Assembly: GCA_001464865.1 (NCBI GenBank)
Contig: LNEG01000001.1
Span: 1-64,000, forward strand
From: Burkholderiales bacterium Ga0074133
GTDB taxonomy: Bacteria > Pseudomonadota > Gammaproteobacteria > Burkholderiales > Burkholderiaceae_C
DNA length: 64,000 nt
Direction: 5' to 3'
In this document: in pieces, positions 1-8,841 of the stretch
Numbering within the stretch: the first letter of the stretch is position 1
How the letters are laid out: every line of letters begins with the position of its first letter
Translations under genes and position numbers: made by a program
The notes under the pieces: generated by a model
What the model was told of the DNA's origin: nothing
The model's input: the letters and a program-made list of their open reading frames with translations, nothing else
Database searches by the model: none

Positions 1-1318
1 GGCGACCACCGTAGCTGCGGGCAGCCCGAGGCTGCGTTGCAGCTGCGGCCGCTGGGGGCGTGGCGGGCAACGCGTCGAAGGGCTGCTCTTCGTAGCCAGC
101 ACTGAAGCTGTCATCCAGGCCACCCATCAGGTCGTCGTTGCTGGGGCCGAACCCACTGTCCGGACCCGAATCCTGTGCCGCATGCTGAGCCGGGGCTGGT
201 GCGGGTGCAGCTGCCGCAGACTGTGCTGCATTGGCATTTTGGGCAGGCACTTCGGGAGCCAGGTTCCGAGTAGCAGCAAACGCGACGGCGTCCGAGATGC
301 CGCGCATGGCGGGACGGGTGTTCAGCGGCTCCACGTGGCTGAAGTAGATGGCCGACTGGCCATGCTCGTCCGGTTGGGTGCGACGGATGGCCACAACAGC
401 AGGGCGGTACACCTGGACACGCAAGGGATCGCGATTGGTGCGCTCGATGGTTTCGCCGAAGCGGCCGAGACGCTGCTGCATGACAGGGCGGGTCTTCAGG
501 CTCTGGGCCGTCTTGGGGCCTGCCCAGATGGTCGAGTACGGCACCACTTCGCAGCTCACATTGCCAGCGTCAATTTGGGCGGCGAGTTCACCAATGCCAC
601 GGATGTACTCATCAGCAGCCTTCTGCGCATGGGCCAGCTGTTCGTCTTCGGTGTTCAGAGCCTTGTGTGCCTTGCGGTCGTAGCGGATGTAGCTACCGTC
701 GAAGCCATCTTCACCGAAGACGCGGATGCCCACGCCCAGGTCGTCCATGAGGAGTGCTGCAACGGCTTCACGCAGTTCAGCGACGTTGCCCACCGTGAAG
801 GGAGGGGTGACCTTGAGTTGCTCTTGGGTTTCCAGCGAGCAGCCCGAGAAATCACCGTTGTGCATCAGCTGCATGTAGCAGCTGTACTTGATCTTCGGAC
901 GATTGCCCACCGTTTCGGTTTTGACCGCAACGTCCGAGACGGTAACGGTGGCCATGAACACCTCGGCTTCACCAGGGTTGTGCGACAACACCTGGAGCCA
1001 GCGAGCGGCAAAGACACCATCTTCGTTCTGGAACGCTTCCTGAGCAAGGAGAACGCCGCCCGGCTCGGTGCCGGGGTGGTTGCGGTCAACGCGGGGGGAG
1101 GCGAAGTCTGCCACTTCGGAGCGCGAGTACTCAGGGTTGTTCTGTTGAACGTTTTGGCGCAGGGTCACGCGGACCTGCTGGCCGTTATCCAGTCGACGAC
1201 CGATGACGGCGTGGTCTTTGGATTCCAAGTCGTAAGACTCGACCACCATTGCAAAGGTTTCAGGACGATTGCCGGTGCCGCCGTTGCGCTTGTTGCCGAA
1301 GAGGGATTTGCGTTCCAT
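1..1318 (-). CDS. Unknown protein, 3' end outside window
   Basis: I do not recognise this family. It is read on the minus strand from an ATG at 1318 (protein begins MERKSLFGNKRNGG); about 439 codons are visible before it leaves the window. The first 250 residues look like a compact soluble domain with charged, beta-rich stretches (for example GRRLDNGQQVRVTLRQN). From about residue 350 it is rich in Ala, Pro and Gln with acidic-aromatic patches such as DDLMGG and EEQPFD, a composition seen in tails of ssDNA-binding proteins; that is analogy only. There is no signal peptide or membrane segment. It is divergent from the replication operon, with an operator-like box at 1452-1473 in between, so a role linked to replication is possible but unproven. 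Confidence 0.7.
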   Translation of the reverse strand, partial: MERKSLFGNKRNGGTGNRPETFAMVVESYDLESKDHAVIGRRLDNGQQVRVTLRQNVQQNNPEYSRSEVADFASPRVDRNHPGTEPGGVLLAQEAFQNEDGVFAARWLQVLSHNPGEAEVFMATVTVSDVAVKTETVGNRPKIKYSCYMQLMHNGDFSGCSLETQEQLKVTPPFTVGNVAELREAVAALLMDDLGVGIRVFGEDGFDGSYIRYDRKAHKALNTEDEQLAHAQKAADEYIRGIGELAAQIDAGNVSCEVVPYSTIWAGPKTAQSLKTRPVMQQRLGRFGETIERTNRDPLRVQVYRPAVVAIRRTQPDEHGQSAIYFSHVEPLNTRPAMRGISDAVAFAATRNLAPEVPAQNANAAQSAAAAPAPAPAQHAAQDSGPDSGFGPSNDDLMGGLDDSFSAGYEEQPFDALPATPPAAAAATQPRAARSYGGR

Positions 1319-1451
1319 GAGAAAACTCCAGTAGAGAGGTAAAAGTTGCTTGTGGTCTAGCAGCCTCCAAGGGGCTACCGAGTCTGGAGATCAAGGCCTT
1401 GGACCTTGTCATGTGAGCCTAGAAGGAAGGCGTCATACGACGGATAGAACG

Positions 1452-1473
1452 ATGTATGAGATATAGTTTACAC
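1452..1473. promoter_or_regulatory. Copy of the 22-bp element-wide box
   Basis: Reads ATGTA-TGAG-ATAT-AGTT-TACAC, an imperfect copy of GCGTA-N4-ATAT-N4-TACGC. It lies 134 bp upstream of the minus-strand gene at 1318 and about 130 bp upstream of the divergent replication operon. Confidence 0.5.
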
Positions 1474-1543
1474 ACAAAATCCGCGTTCTTCAAGTCTTCA
1501 AGCAAAGAGAAATTTGAGTCGTGAAAGTGATATCTGCTTTTAG

Positions 1544-1572
1544 TTGTCAGCGTAAGAGATATCCGATATACT
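1544..1572 (+). promoter_or_regulatory. Promoter of replication/transfer operon with embedded box
   Basis: TTGTCA at 1544-1549, a 17-bp spacer and TATACT at 1567-1572 make a near-consensus sigma-70 promoter 34 bp before the start codon at 1606. The spacer is occupied by a copy of the 22-bp box (1550-1571, GCGTA-AGAG-ATAT-CCGA-TATAC), so a bound regulator would compete directly with RNA polymerase. Confidence 0.7.
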
Positions 1573-1605
1573 TGGCTTATCACGATGATTTGAGGAACCA
1601 GAGCC

Positions 1606-2919
1606 ATGAAGTCACAGCAGATCCAAGCGCCACAGACTGAAGTCATTGCCATGGCATCCCTGCGCAAGCGTCTGGCTCGTGCCGCAGTGGCAGGCCTCTA
1701 TGAGGAACCCGCCTTTCAACATGCGCCCACCCTGATCACCGGTTGCGCCATGACACTTCTGGGCGCCACGCTGGCACAAGAAGATGTCTCCGCCGAGATC
1801 TGCTCGATCTCCTGGGACCGCGCTATTCAGGAGCTGGTGGGGCGTGGCGTCGATGCGGAAACGGGCCGCGCCGCCATCAACTACATGGTTGACCGCTCTG
1901 TTTTCATCCGCTCAGGCGATGACATCATCATCCGTGCCTTGCAAAATGAGATGGCGCTGGTTCTCCAGTCATTTGAAAACCGCCGCGAAGGCTGGAAGAA
2001 GCGTCAGGCTGCCAAAGGCATCCATGTCCTGGGTGCTGAATCGAGCGCAGTGCAGCCCAAAGCCACAGTGCCGGTAGTCAATGAAGTGGCGCCTGCTTCA
2101 GCAACGCCTGTCACCGCCACAGCTCCAGCGATCGCATCCCCGAACACTTCCGCCCTTCAGGCGCCGGCTCCTGTTGCGCCCGCCGCATCGTTTGAACTCC
2201 AGGGTGCTGGCGAGGCTTCTGCCCCCAAGAAGAAGAGCCCCAAAGTACTTCCGTTCCTCGCCGGCCAGATCCCATCTGCCGACGATGAAGTCATCGCCAC
2301 GATGTTGACCGATGGCGGTGAGGCCTTCGATGTGATGGGCAGCTACGCCGAAGAAGTGGCGAAAACCTACCCTGCGGTGGATGTGCACCAGCAACTGCTG
2401 GCCGCTGCTGCGTGGCTCAAGGTCAACCCCGCGAAGCGCAAAACCCTCCGTGGTATGCCCCGCTTCATCAACACGTGGCTGTGCAATGCTCAGCGCGATG
2501 CTGCGGCCCGCAAGTCGGCCCCCGGTTTCGGCGCGGCGCAGCAGCGCAATGGCTTCGGCCAAGGCTCCGTCGACCAGCTCCCCGCTGTGGCCACGACAAC
2601 TGCGAACGGCATCGATGCCCTGGATGACCTGGACTCACTCGAGCAAGAAGTGTTCACAGCCCCTGCCGGCGGTGAAGTCATCCTCGCTGACGACGGCAAG
2701 GGCTTTGACTCCGACATGCAGGCACCGGCCGGCGCGCAACCGAACTTGGCCGACTCCGAGATCGACGACTTCGACCTCGACGGTTTCTTGAGCGAGCCAG
2801 CCAACACTGGCAGCTTTGCCGACGGCGACCTGGTCGGTGTATCCGAAGTCCCCGGTGGCCTGGATGACATGAGTTTCGATGCTCCTCTGGGCTTCATGCG
2901 CATGCCGTTGGCTGCCTGA
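1606..2919 (+). CDS. Phage O/DnaT-like replisome organiser
   Basis: A 437-residue soluble protein, first gene of the replication-transfer operon. Around residues 268-290 it has the run AWLKVNPAKRKTLRGMPRFI followed by NTWL. This resembles the C-terminal element of phage replisome organisers and DnaT-like primosome proteins. Residues 20-120 form an alpha-helical domain that could be a winged helix. The linker (about 150-225) is Ala/Pro-rich and the last 90 residues are strongly acidic. Its neighbours, a DnaC-like loader and a DnaB helicase, support a role in recognising the origin and recruiting helicase. The family match is from memory of the motif; the origin itself is not identified. Confidence 0.65.
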   Translation: MKSQQIQAPQTEVIAMASLRKRLARAAVAGLYEEPAFQHAPTLITGCAMTLLGATLAQEDVSAEICSISWDRAIQELVGRGVDAETGRAAINYMVDRSVFIRSGDDIIIRALQNEMALVLQSFENRREGWKKRQAAKGIHVLGAESSAVQPKATVPVVNEVAPASATPVTATAPAIASPNTSALQAPAPVAPAASFELQGAGEASAPKKKSPKVLPFLAGQIPSADDEVIATMLTDGGEAFDVMGSYAEEVAKTYPAVDVHQQLLAAAAWLKVNPAKRKTLRGMPRFINTWLCNAQRDAAARKSAPGFGAAQQRNGFGQGSVDQLPAVATTTANGIDALDDLDSLEQEVFTAPAGGEVILADDGKGFDSDMQAPAGAQPNLADSEIDDFDLDGFLSEPANTGSFADGDLVGVSEVPGGLDDMSFDAPLGFMRMPLAA

Positions 2920-2950
2920 GCCGCATCCGCCGATCAATCGAGCCTCAACC

Positions 2951-3697
2951 ATGATCTGCAATGTTCATCACCGGCCCATGCGCCAGATTGGCGAAAGCCT
3001 GATCTGCCCAGCTTGCCTTGGGGATGCTTCGGCCCCTGCGGTTGCCGGCCTTGAGGAGCGGGCCGAGCGTCAGGAGCAGCGAGACACGGCCAAACGCCTT
3101 GAGCAGGCCGGTGTGCCTGCGAAGTTCGCTGAGTCCACATTCGAAAACTGGAACCCGACCACTGAGCGCTCCACCCGCATGGCCAAGGTGATGGGCAAGT
3201 ACGTGCAGGAGTTTGCGACCTCGCGGCGCAAGCGTGACGGCTTCATCTTCACCGGCGCCCCGGGTACTGGCAAGACGCACATTGCCTGCGCGATGGTGTC
3301 CGGGCTTGCCCGTGGGGGCTTCATTTCCCGCTACCTCTCTGTACCCACGTTCACCCGTGCGGTAAAGGCATCCTACGGCCGCCCTGGCCAGACCGACCTG
3401 CTTCTGCGAAGTGTGATCGATAGCGACTTTCTGGTCATGGATGAAATCGATCTGCACGGATCTTCGGACGTGGACTACACCATCTTGTACGACATCATCA
3501 ATAGCCGCTACGAGCGCTCTGGTGCACCTGTTCTTGTGATCAGCAACCGTCCGGTGGACCGTCTGATCGTCGACCTCGATGGCCGGATTGTCTCTCGCAT
3601 CCTGGGTGCGCAGCCACCCATCATCTTCGACTGGCCCAGCCAGCGCGAGGTTCGCCTGAGTCAGCGCCGCTTCAGCCTTGAGGGCCGCCCAACATGA
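2951..3697 (+). CDS. dnaC: DnaC-like AAA+ helicase loader with N-terminal zinc ribbon
   Basis: A 248-residue loader expected to place the adjacent DnaB helicase on DNA. The ATG at 2951 is preferred because it starts a metal-binding motif (C3, H6/H7, C19, C22). An in-frame ATG at 2879 lies inside the previous gene. Walker A GAPGTGKT is at about 102-109, Walker B LVMDE at 161-165, and a sensor-like ISNRP follows at about 195. The zinc-ribbon plus AAA+ layout is usual for DnaC/IstB-type loaders in phages and mobile elements. The 3' end overlaps dnaB by 4 bp (ATGA), which indicates translational coupling. Confidence 0.85.
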   Translation: MICNVHHRPMRQIGESLICPACLGDASAPAVAGLEERAERQEQRDTAKRLEQAGVPAKFAESTFENWNPTTERSTRMAKVMGKYVQEFATSRRKRDGFIFTGAPGTGKTHIACAMVSGLARGGFISRYLSVPTFTRAVKASYGRPGQTDLLLRSVIDSDFLVMDEIDLHGSSDVDYTILYDIINSRYERSGAPVLVISNRPVDRLIVDLDGRIVSRILGAQPPIIFDWPSQREVRLSQRRFSLEGRPT

Positions 3698-5184
3698 GCC
3701 GCCTGAGCCTCCTTCCCCAGCCTGACGTTGAAGTTTTGGAGCCCATCGGTGGTGATGAGCCGGATTCGGTTCATGAGCCGCTGGACACCCAGTCAACATC
3801 GATCCGCAGCCAGGCGGAGATCCTGACCGGAACGCTGAAGCCAGCAAGCAGCGGTTTGATCGCGGCGCAGCGCGCCATCGTGGGTGCCGTGCTGGCAGAC
3901 AACGCCCTCTACGACCGTGTAGCCGAGTATCTCGGCGCTGCTGATTTCGACGATCCCGTTTGTGCCGTCGTTTACGCCAGCATCACGGACATCCTTGAGC
4001 ATCGCATTGATGGTGTCCAGGTGGCAGATGCCGTCTCCGTGTCGATGCAGCGCCATGTGCGCAAGGTCGTTGGAATTGCCGATCTGACCACCCTGGCTAG
4101 CCAACCTTCACTGGCGCGCCACGTGCTCGAAGGCTACCTCAACCTGGTGCACAACCACGCGGCCGAGCGAAACCTGGGCAACAGGGTGGTCTTGGCTGGT
4201 GATTTGCTGAATCAGGACGGCGACGCCGATTCCAAGGCGCTTGCCATCCAGGAGTTGTTCAACAACACCGTCTCCTTGCGCACGCTGCCCTACATCTCCA
4301 TGGGCGCCGCTGCAGTCGGTGCGCTGACAGATCTCGCTGCTGTGGCTGCCCAGGGCAAGCCTGTGATGGGTGTCCCTTACGGCTTTCACGATCTCGACTA
4401 CTTGACGGCGGGCATGCACGGTGGACAGCTCATCGTTCTGGGCGCGCGGCCCAGCATGGGCAAGACTGCATTGGCCCTGTGCATTGGGCTAGCGGCAGCT
4501 GTGGCCGGGGTGCACACCCTGATGGCCTCGATGGAGATGAAGGCCAAAGAGCTCTCAAAAAGGGCTATTTCGATTGCCTCTGGTGTTGACGGCCAGGCTC
4601 TGCGCATTGCAGCGCTGACCGAAAGCCAGTGGGACAACGCCGTCATCGCAAGCGAATACCTCAGCACGCTTCCCTTCCTGATTGCCGACATACCGGGCAT
4701 GAAGCTTTCCAACCTCGTGGCCTTGGCCCGCCGGTTGAAGAGGGAAGGGCGCCTGGGCCTGATTGTTGTGGACTACCTGCAGATCATGACGCCATCGGGC
4801 AACACGAATCAACGAGAGCAGCAGATCTCGGAGATTTCTCGAGGCCTGAAGTTGCTGGCCATGGAGCTTGATGTTCCGGTTCTGGTGCTCTCGCAGCTAA
4901 GCCGCGCCATCGAGAGCCGTGCCGACCGCCGCCCGATGCTCTCCGACCTTCGTGAATCAGGCGCGCTCGAGCAGGACGCCGATGTTGTCCTGTTCCTTCA
5001 CCGCGATGACATGGTCAAGAAGGTCGGTGCCGGAACCGGCATGGCCGAAATCATCGTGGGCAAACAGCGCGCAGGCCCACTGGGTGACGTCATCACTGCC
5101 TTCGAAGAAAACACGACCCGCTTTCACGATTTCAACAACCCCGAGTTCCTGCGTGCGCAAAACCTTGTGCGAGCGCCGGCCTGA
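3694..5184 (+). CDS. dnaB: Replicative DNA helicase, DnaB family
   Basis: A 496-residue hexameric helicase that unwinds the element during replication. Residues 50-200 match the DnaB N-terminal domain (AAQRAIVGAVL start). The RecA-like domain carries Walker A GARPSMGKTAL at about 250-260, Walker B LIVVDYLQIM at about 352-361 and the DnaB-typical LSQLSRAIESR and SDLRESGALEQDAD motifs. An N-terminal extension of about 50 residues is not typical. It is coupled to the loader upstream and followed after 22 bp by dotI, so replication and transfer genes share one transcript. This suggests the element brings its own helicase system rather than relying on the host's. Confidence 0.93.
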   Translation: MSRLSLLPQPDVEVLEPIGGDEPDSVHEPLDTQSTSIRSQAEILTGTLKPASSGLIAAQRAIVGAVLADNALYDRVAEYLGAADFDDPVCAVVYASITDILEHRIDGVQVADAVSVSMQRHVRKVVGIADLTTLASQPSLARHVLEGYLNLVHNHAAERNLGNRVVLAGDLLNQDGDADSKALAIQELFNNTVSLRTLPYISMGAAAVGALTDLAAVAAQGKPVMGVPYGFHDLDYLTAGMHGGQLIVLGARPSMGKTALALCIGLAAAVAGVHTLMASMEMKAKELSKRAISIASGVDGQALRIAALTESQWDNAVIASEYLSTLPFLIADIPGMKLSNLVALARRLKREGRLGLIVVDYLQIMTPSGNTNQREQQISEISRGLKLLAMELDVPVLVLSQLSRAIESRADRRPMLSDLRESGALEQDADVVLFLHRDDMVKKVGAGTGMAEIIVGKQRAGPLGDVITAFEENTTRFHDFNNPEFLRAQNLVRAPA

Positions 5185-5206
5185 CTTTTTTTACCTGGAG
5201 AAAACC

Positions 5207-5881
5207 ATGTCCACCACCACCGCGGCCAAGAAGCCTCCCGCACCATCCGCACCACCCAAGCGCCCGGGCGGTCTGGAGACCGTTCAGCTGCGCAACGAGT
5301 TCTACAGGGACAAATTCCGCCTGCTGGCTTCTCTCCTTCCCATCCTCGTGATCGCGCTGCTGGTGTCTGTGTCTCTGAACGTGGTGCTGGCCACGCGGAA
5401 GGCTGAGCGCGACTACTTTGCGGTGGATCAAGCTGGGCGGATCACACCGATCGTGGCTCTGAGCGAGCCCTATGTGACACCGACGTTTTTGCTGAACTGG
5501 GTTACTGACACGGTGACGAAGGCCTATTCCTTCGATGCCAAGAACATGCAGCGCCAGATTGGTGATCTGCAGCCCCTTTTCACGCCTGACGGCTACAACC
5601 AGTACGTTGGTTCACTGCAATCAGCTGGAATCCTCGACCTGGTTCGAAAGGAATTGCTGATTGTTTCAGCCACACCAACTGGCACTCCCGTGATAAATCG
5701 CACGGGCCAATTTGATGGTGCAGTTATTTGGGAGGTTCAGGTGCCCGTTCTTGTGCAGTACCGGTCCTCGGGAAAGTCTGCTGAAAAGAGGCTTCTTGTT
5801 GACCTCGTTGTGGTCCGCCGTAACACCATTGAATCAGCTGTAGGCATCGGCGTAAGTCGCTTTGCCGCACGCGACATGTGA
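5207..5881 (+). CDS. dotI: Type IVB secretion inner-membrane protein DotI/IcmL (TraM)
   Basis: A 224-residue protein close to the usual DotI length (about 210). It has a short Pro-rich cytoplasmic N-terminus, one membrane segment at about residues 43-65 and a periplasmic domain with a conserved FDAKN...FTPDGYNQYVGSL region typical of the IcmL/DotI/TraM family. The ATG at 5207 is chosen because it follows a CTGGAG ribosome site and removes an implausible overlap with dnaB. DotI forms an inner-membrane subcomplex of the Dot/Icm or IncI transfer machine. It lies directly after dnaB and starts a block in icm gene order. Confidence 0.88.
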   Translation: MSTTTAAKKPPAPSAPPKRPGGLETVQLRNEFYRDKFRLLASLLPILVIALLVSVSLNVVLATRKAERDYFAVDQAGRITPIVALSEPYVTPTFLLNWVTDTVTKAYSFDAKNMQRQIGDLQPLFTPDGYNQYVGSLQSAGILDLVRKELLIVSATPTGTPVINRTGQFDGAVIWEVQVPVLVQYRSSGKSAEKRLLVDLVVVRRNTIESAVGIGVSRFAARDM

Positions 5882-6033
5882 TGTCAAAACAGAACAACAC
5901 AGCATGAATGAATTGTTTGAGGTCGAAGTGGTAACGATAGAACTTTGAAAGAACTCGCTTTCAGAATCCATCCTGTCAACCGCAAGCTGACATCAACAAA
6001 GCCTCCTAACTTTTTACCCCAAGGGAACACGCC

Positions 6034-6291
6034 ATGAGCATCCAGATGAACACCAAACCAATGAACCCCGAGATCGCTTCGATGGAAGCTCGGGCGATCG
6101 CCGATGGCTTCCTGGATGCCGATGGCTTCTTCACGCAGTCTGACGCTGAATTCGAGCTCGACTTCCTGCAGCCCGTGACTCGCGCCCAGTTGGAAGCGCG
6201 ACTGGCTGCTCCTGGTGTTGATCCTCAGACCGCTTCCTTCCTTCGTGAATACCTGGTGCAAAGCACCGACGTTCACTTCGAACCCCTTTAA
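6034..6291 (+). CDS. Small acidic protein of unknown function
   Basis: I do not recognise this family. An 85-residue soluble acidic protein (begins MSIQMNTKPMNPEIASMEA) with an AAGGGA ribosome site 8 bp before the ATG. It contains two helix-turn-helix-like alpha-helical stretches (DADGFFTQSDAEFELDFL and RAQLEARLAAPGVD) but no known motif. It sits between dotI and dotH, where Legionella has no gene, so it may be a chaperone-like or regulatory addition specific to this element. The 150-bp gap before it holds no clear promoter. Confidence 0.6.
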   Translation: MSIQMNTKPMNPEIASMEARAIADGFLDADGFFTQSDAEFELDFLQPVTRAQLEARLAAPGVDPQTASFLREYLVQSTDVHFEPL

Positions 6292-6354
6292 GACTGAAGC
6301 GTCCCGCCGCGGTGGTCGCGGTACCTCTCCAGTTGAACTGAAAGCTTGCACATC

Positions 6355-7485
6355 ATGTTGACAAATATCTCCTTCACGGCGCGCCGAACCGCGCTGGCCA
6401 TTGCTGCCGCCACTCTGGCAATGGGCGCCTTGGCTCAGACCGCACAAGCTCCTGTGGGCGTACAGCCAGCTCAAATGGCTGTGCCCCCTGGTCAGACCTA
6501 CAACCCTGCTCAAGGAACGCAACAGGGCATGGTCTTTCCGCAGCAGCAGCTTGGTGCCCAGACGGGTGCGCCTCAGGTGGCGGTGCAGCCCCAGGTTGCG
6601 CCTATGCCGATCGCAATTCCACCCCTTCCACCCTCGATCAGCACCAAGCCCGGTGCTGGCCTGCCGAAGGAGGTGTTTGGCGCGATCGTGAACGAAAAGT
6701 ACCCGCTTTCCCCTGAGCAGGTTCGCGAGCTCAACAGGCTGATCGACTCCCTGCAGCAGGCCTCGAGCGCTCGGACTGGCCCGGCGCCAGTGCCGACAAC
6801 GAGCTCCACGCGTGTGAGCTTCGCGGCCGGTCAGGGCCCACAGGTTGTTCGCGTGTCAGCGGGCACTGTCTCCTCGCTCATCTTCACTGACATCAGCGGC
6901 CAGCCATGGAATGTGGAGCGAGTTGTTGGTGGTCGTCCCAACCAGATGGAGCTGACCTACGGTCGAAAAGACGGCCCCAGCAACATGTTCACGATCAACC
7001 CATTGACTGACAACGTCAGTACCAACATCGCGATCTTTCTGGAGAACGGCCCCGCTCCCATCATGATGGCCGTGGAGTCAGGCCAAAAAGCCGTCGACTT
7101 CCGTCTGGATGTGTCCGTTCAGGCGCGCGGCCCTCAAGCGTCTGATCCTGCGATCAGCCGCGGCTTCGTCGACAGCGTGCCAGCTGAGCTCAACGACATG
7201 GTCTCTGGCGTCACACCGGCCAATGCGCGACCACTGAAAGTCGTTGCATCTGATGTTTCCGATGTGCAGGCCTGGGTGATCGCGAACCGAATGTTTGTCC
7301 GCTCCAAAGCCATCATCCTCGCCCCCGCACCACTGCGTGTGGCCACAGGCGCTGACGGCACCAAGGTGTTTGAGCTTCCTCACGCTGCCCAAGTGCTCAT
7401 GAGCACCAACGGAACCCCTGGACGGGTCACTCTGGGCGGCTTCCCGCCACCACAGAACTCGCCCATGGCAGCAACCAACAAGTGA
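6355..7485 (+). CDS. dotH: Type IVB secretion outer-membrane core protein DotH/IcmK (TraN)
   Basis: A 376-residue periplasmic protein with a signal peptide (RRTALAIAAATLAMGALAQ). An Ala/Gln/Pro-rich linker reaches about residue 85. The DotH domain follows, with KYPLSPEQVRELNRLID and a beta-rich C-terminal part (SGQPWNVERVVGG, FTINPLTDNVSTNIAIFLE) typical of IcmK/TraN. DotH with DotC and DotD forms the outer-membrane ring of the conjugation channel. The ATG at 6355 is preferred over an upstream TTG because it begins the signal peptide. Position between dotI and dotG matches the Legionella icmL-K-E order. Confidence 0.88.
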   Translation: MLTNISFTARRTALAIAAATLAMGALAQTAQAPVGVQPAQMAVPPGQTYNPAQGTQQGMVFPQQQLGAQTGAPQVAVQPQVAPMPIAIPPLPPSISTKPGAGLPKEVFGAIVNEKYPLSPEQVRELNRLIDSLQQASSARTGPAPVPTTSSTRVSFAAGQGPQVVRVSAGTVSSLIFTDISGQPWNVERVVGGRPNQMELTYGRKDGPSNMFTINPLTDNVSTNIAIFLENGPAPIMMAVESGQKAVDFRLDVSVQARGPQASDPAISRGFVDSVPAELNDMVSGVTPANARPLKVVASDVSDVQAWVIANRMFVRSKAIILAPAPLRVATGADGTKVFELPHAAQVLMSTNGTPGRVTLGGFPPPQNSPMAATNK

Positions 7486-7495
7486 GGATCAAAAG

Positions 7496-8746
7496 ATGAG
7501 CACCGATACCAACGACATGTATGCAGACGATGGCGCTCAACGCGTGGATACGCCGCCCGTTGTGCCCAAGGGTCCGCCCGGAATGATGGAAAACATCATG
7601 TCCATGCGAAGCAACAAGAAAGCCACAAGGGGTTTGATCCTCTCCGCGGTAGGCGTACTTGGCGCAGTGATTGTGATCATCATCCTTGTGGCGCGGATCA
7701 ACAATCCGCCAACCCCCGCACTTCCGCCTGAGATTCAGGGCGTCAACGTTGGTAGTGGTCCTGGAAATTTCCGCGACGACAAGCAGGGTGGTGTTGGCAA
7801 CACTCAGCAGTTCGAAGAAATGGTGGCCGGCGTCGAGCAGCAACGCCAAACGGAGGCGCAGACCCAGCAAACCAGTGTTCAGCCTTTGGCCATTGGTGTC
7901 GAACGAGCGCTTCAGCCTACGCCAGCACAGCCGCCGCCGGTTGTTCAGCAGCAGCCCTACATGACGCCCGTGTATCAGACCACCGCGCCGCAGCAGCAGG
8001 ATCCTGCTTACACGGCCATGCTCCAAAACGCACGCCAGGCTCTTGCTTCCATGGACAAGCCTCGTGTGTATGGATCCGAGGTCTTCGACGCTCCAACTCC
8101 CCAGGCTCAACAGGGTGGCGCACCGCAGGCTGGACAGCCAGCCGCACCTGCGCCCGGTGCGGCGCCTTCGCCGACAGGCAATGCCCAGGCCCCAGTGACG
8201 ATGATTGCCGCCGGAAAGATTGAGTCTGTTCGCCTTGACACTGCAGTCAACAGCGATGTTGGCGGCGAATTCGTCGGTACGTTGCTCACCGGGCCTTATG
8301 CGGGGTCGCGAATGATCGGCACGGCTGACCGAGTCGGCACACTGGTTAAGCCACAGTTCACTGTGATGAGCTTGCCCAATTCCGGCATCAGCGTGCCAGT
8401 CACAGCCTTGGGTCTTGATCCCAAAACACTGGAGAACGGCACGGCGACCGATGTGGACAGAAAGCTGTTTACCAAGTATGGCGTTCAGCCATTGGCGGCA
8501 GCGCTTAGCGCAGTCGGCCAGGCCATTGCCAATGCTGGCGGCACAACGGTGATCACTGGAGACAGCACCGTCGTTCAATCCCCGGAGTTGACATCCAAAA
8601 GGATCAACGGAGTGGCAGTTGGCGCAGCTGCTGAAACCTTCAGCAAGGACGTGAGCAGCATGAACACCGATCCCACGGTGCGGATTGCTCCAGGCACCAT
8701 CATCGGTGTCGTTTTCACACGCGATGTGGTTTACACGCCGCGCTGA
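7496..8746 (+). CDS. dotG: Type IVB secretion core-channel protein DotG/IcmE (TraO)
   Basis: A 416-residue VirB10-like protein. It has a cytoplasmic N-terminus, one membrane helix at about 46-68 (LILSAVGVLGAVIVIIILVA), a Gln/Pro-rich periplasmic linker and a C-terminal VirB10/TraO domain. That domain contains GKIESVRLDTAVNSDVGGEF, FTVMSLPNSGISVPVTALGL and a final RIAPGTIIGVVFTRDVV. DotG spans both membranes and lines the central channel. It is much shorter than Legionella DotG (over 1000 residues) because the pentapeptide-type repeats are absent, as in IncI TraO. It starts 10 bp after dotH. Confidence 0.9.
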   Translation: MSTDTNDMYADDGAQRVDTPPVVPKGPPGMMENIMSMRSNKKATRGLILSAVGVLGAVIVIIILVARINNPPTPALPPEIQGVNVGSGPGNFRDDKQGGVGNTQQFEEMVAGVEQQRQTEAQTQQTSVQPLAIGVERALQPTPAQPPPVVQQQPYMTPVYQTTAPQQQDPAYTAMLQNARQALASMDKPRVYGSEVFDAPTPQAQQGGAPQAGQPAAPAPGAAPSPTGNAQAPVTMIAAGKIESVRLDTAVNSDVGGEFVGTLLTGPYAGSRMIGTADRVGTLVKPQFTVMSLPNSGISVPVTALGLDPKTLENGTATDVDRKLFTKYGVQPLAAALSAVGQAIANAGGTTVITGDSTVVQSPELTSKRINGVAVGAAAETFSKDVSSMNTDPTVRIAPGTIIGVVFTRDVVYTPR

Positions 8747-8765
8747 TTGACGGGTGCTTCGGCAC

Positions 8766-8807
8766 TTGTCACCGTGCGTGTTTTCGCGTATCATATATAC
8801 AATACGC
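8766..8807 (+). promoter_or_regulatory. Promoter of second transfer operon with perfect 22-bp palindrome
   Basis: TTGTCA at 8766-8771 and TATCAT at 8789-8794 are 17 bp apart. The box at 8786-8807 has perfect outer arms (GCGTA...TACGC) around ATAT and overlaps the -10 and start site. This is the best palindrome of the family and lies 35 bp before the next gene. Confidence 0.65.
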
Positions 8808-8841
8808 AAGATTCCTTGCACCCCATTTTTGAGAGGTCCTC

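Noticed and set aside
182..1342. Long open frame on the + strand at the left edge
   Set aside because: It is antisense to a minus-strand gene that has a better start, protein-like composition and a regulatory box upstream.
1606..5184. Prophage interpretation based on the O-DnaC-DnaB cassette
   Set aside because: No capsid, portal, terminase, tail or lysis genes are seen in 64 kb, while a conjugation system and parM are present.
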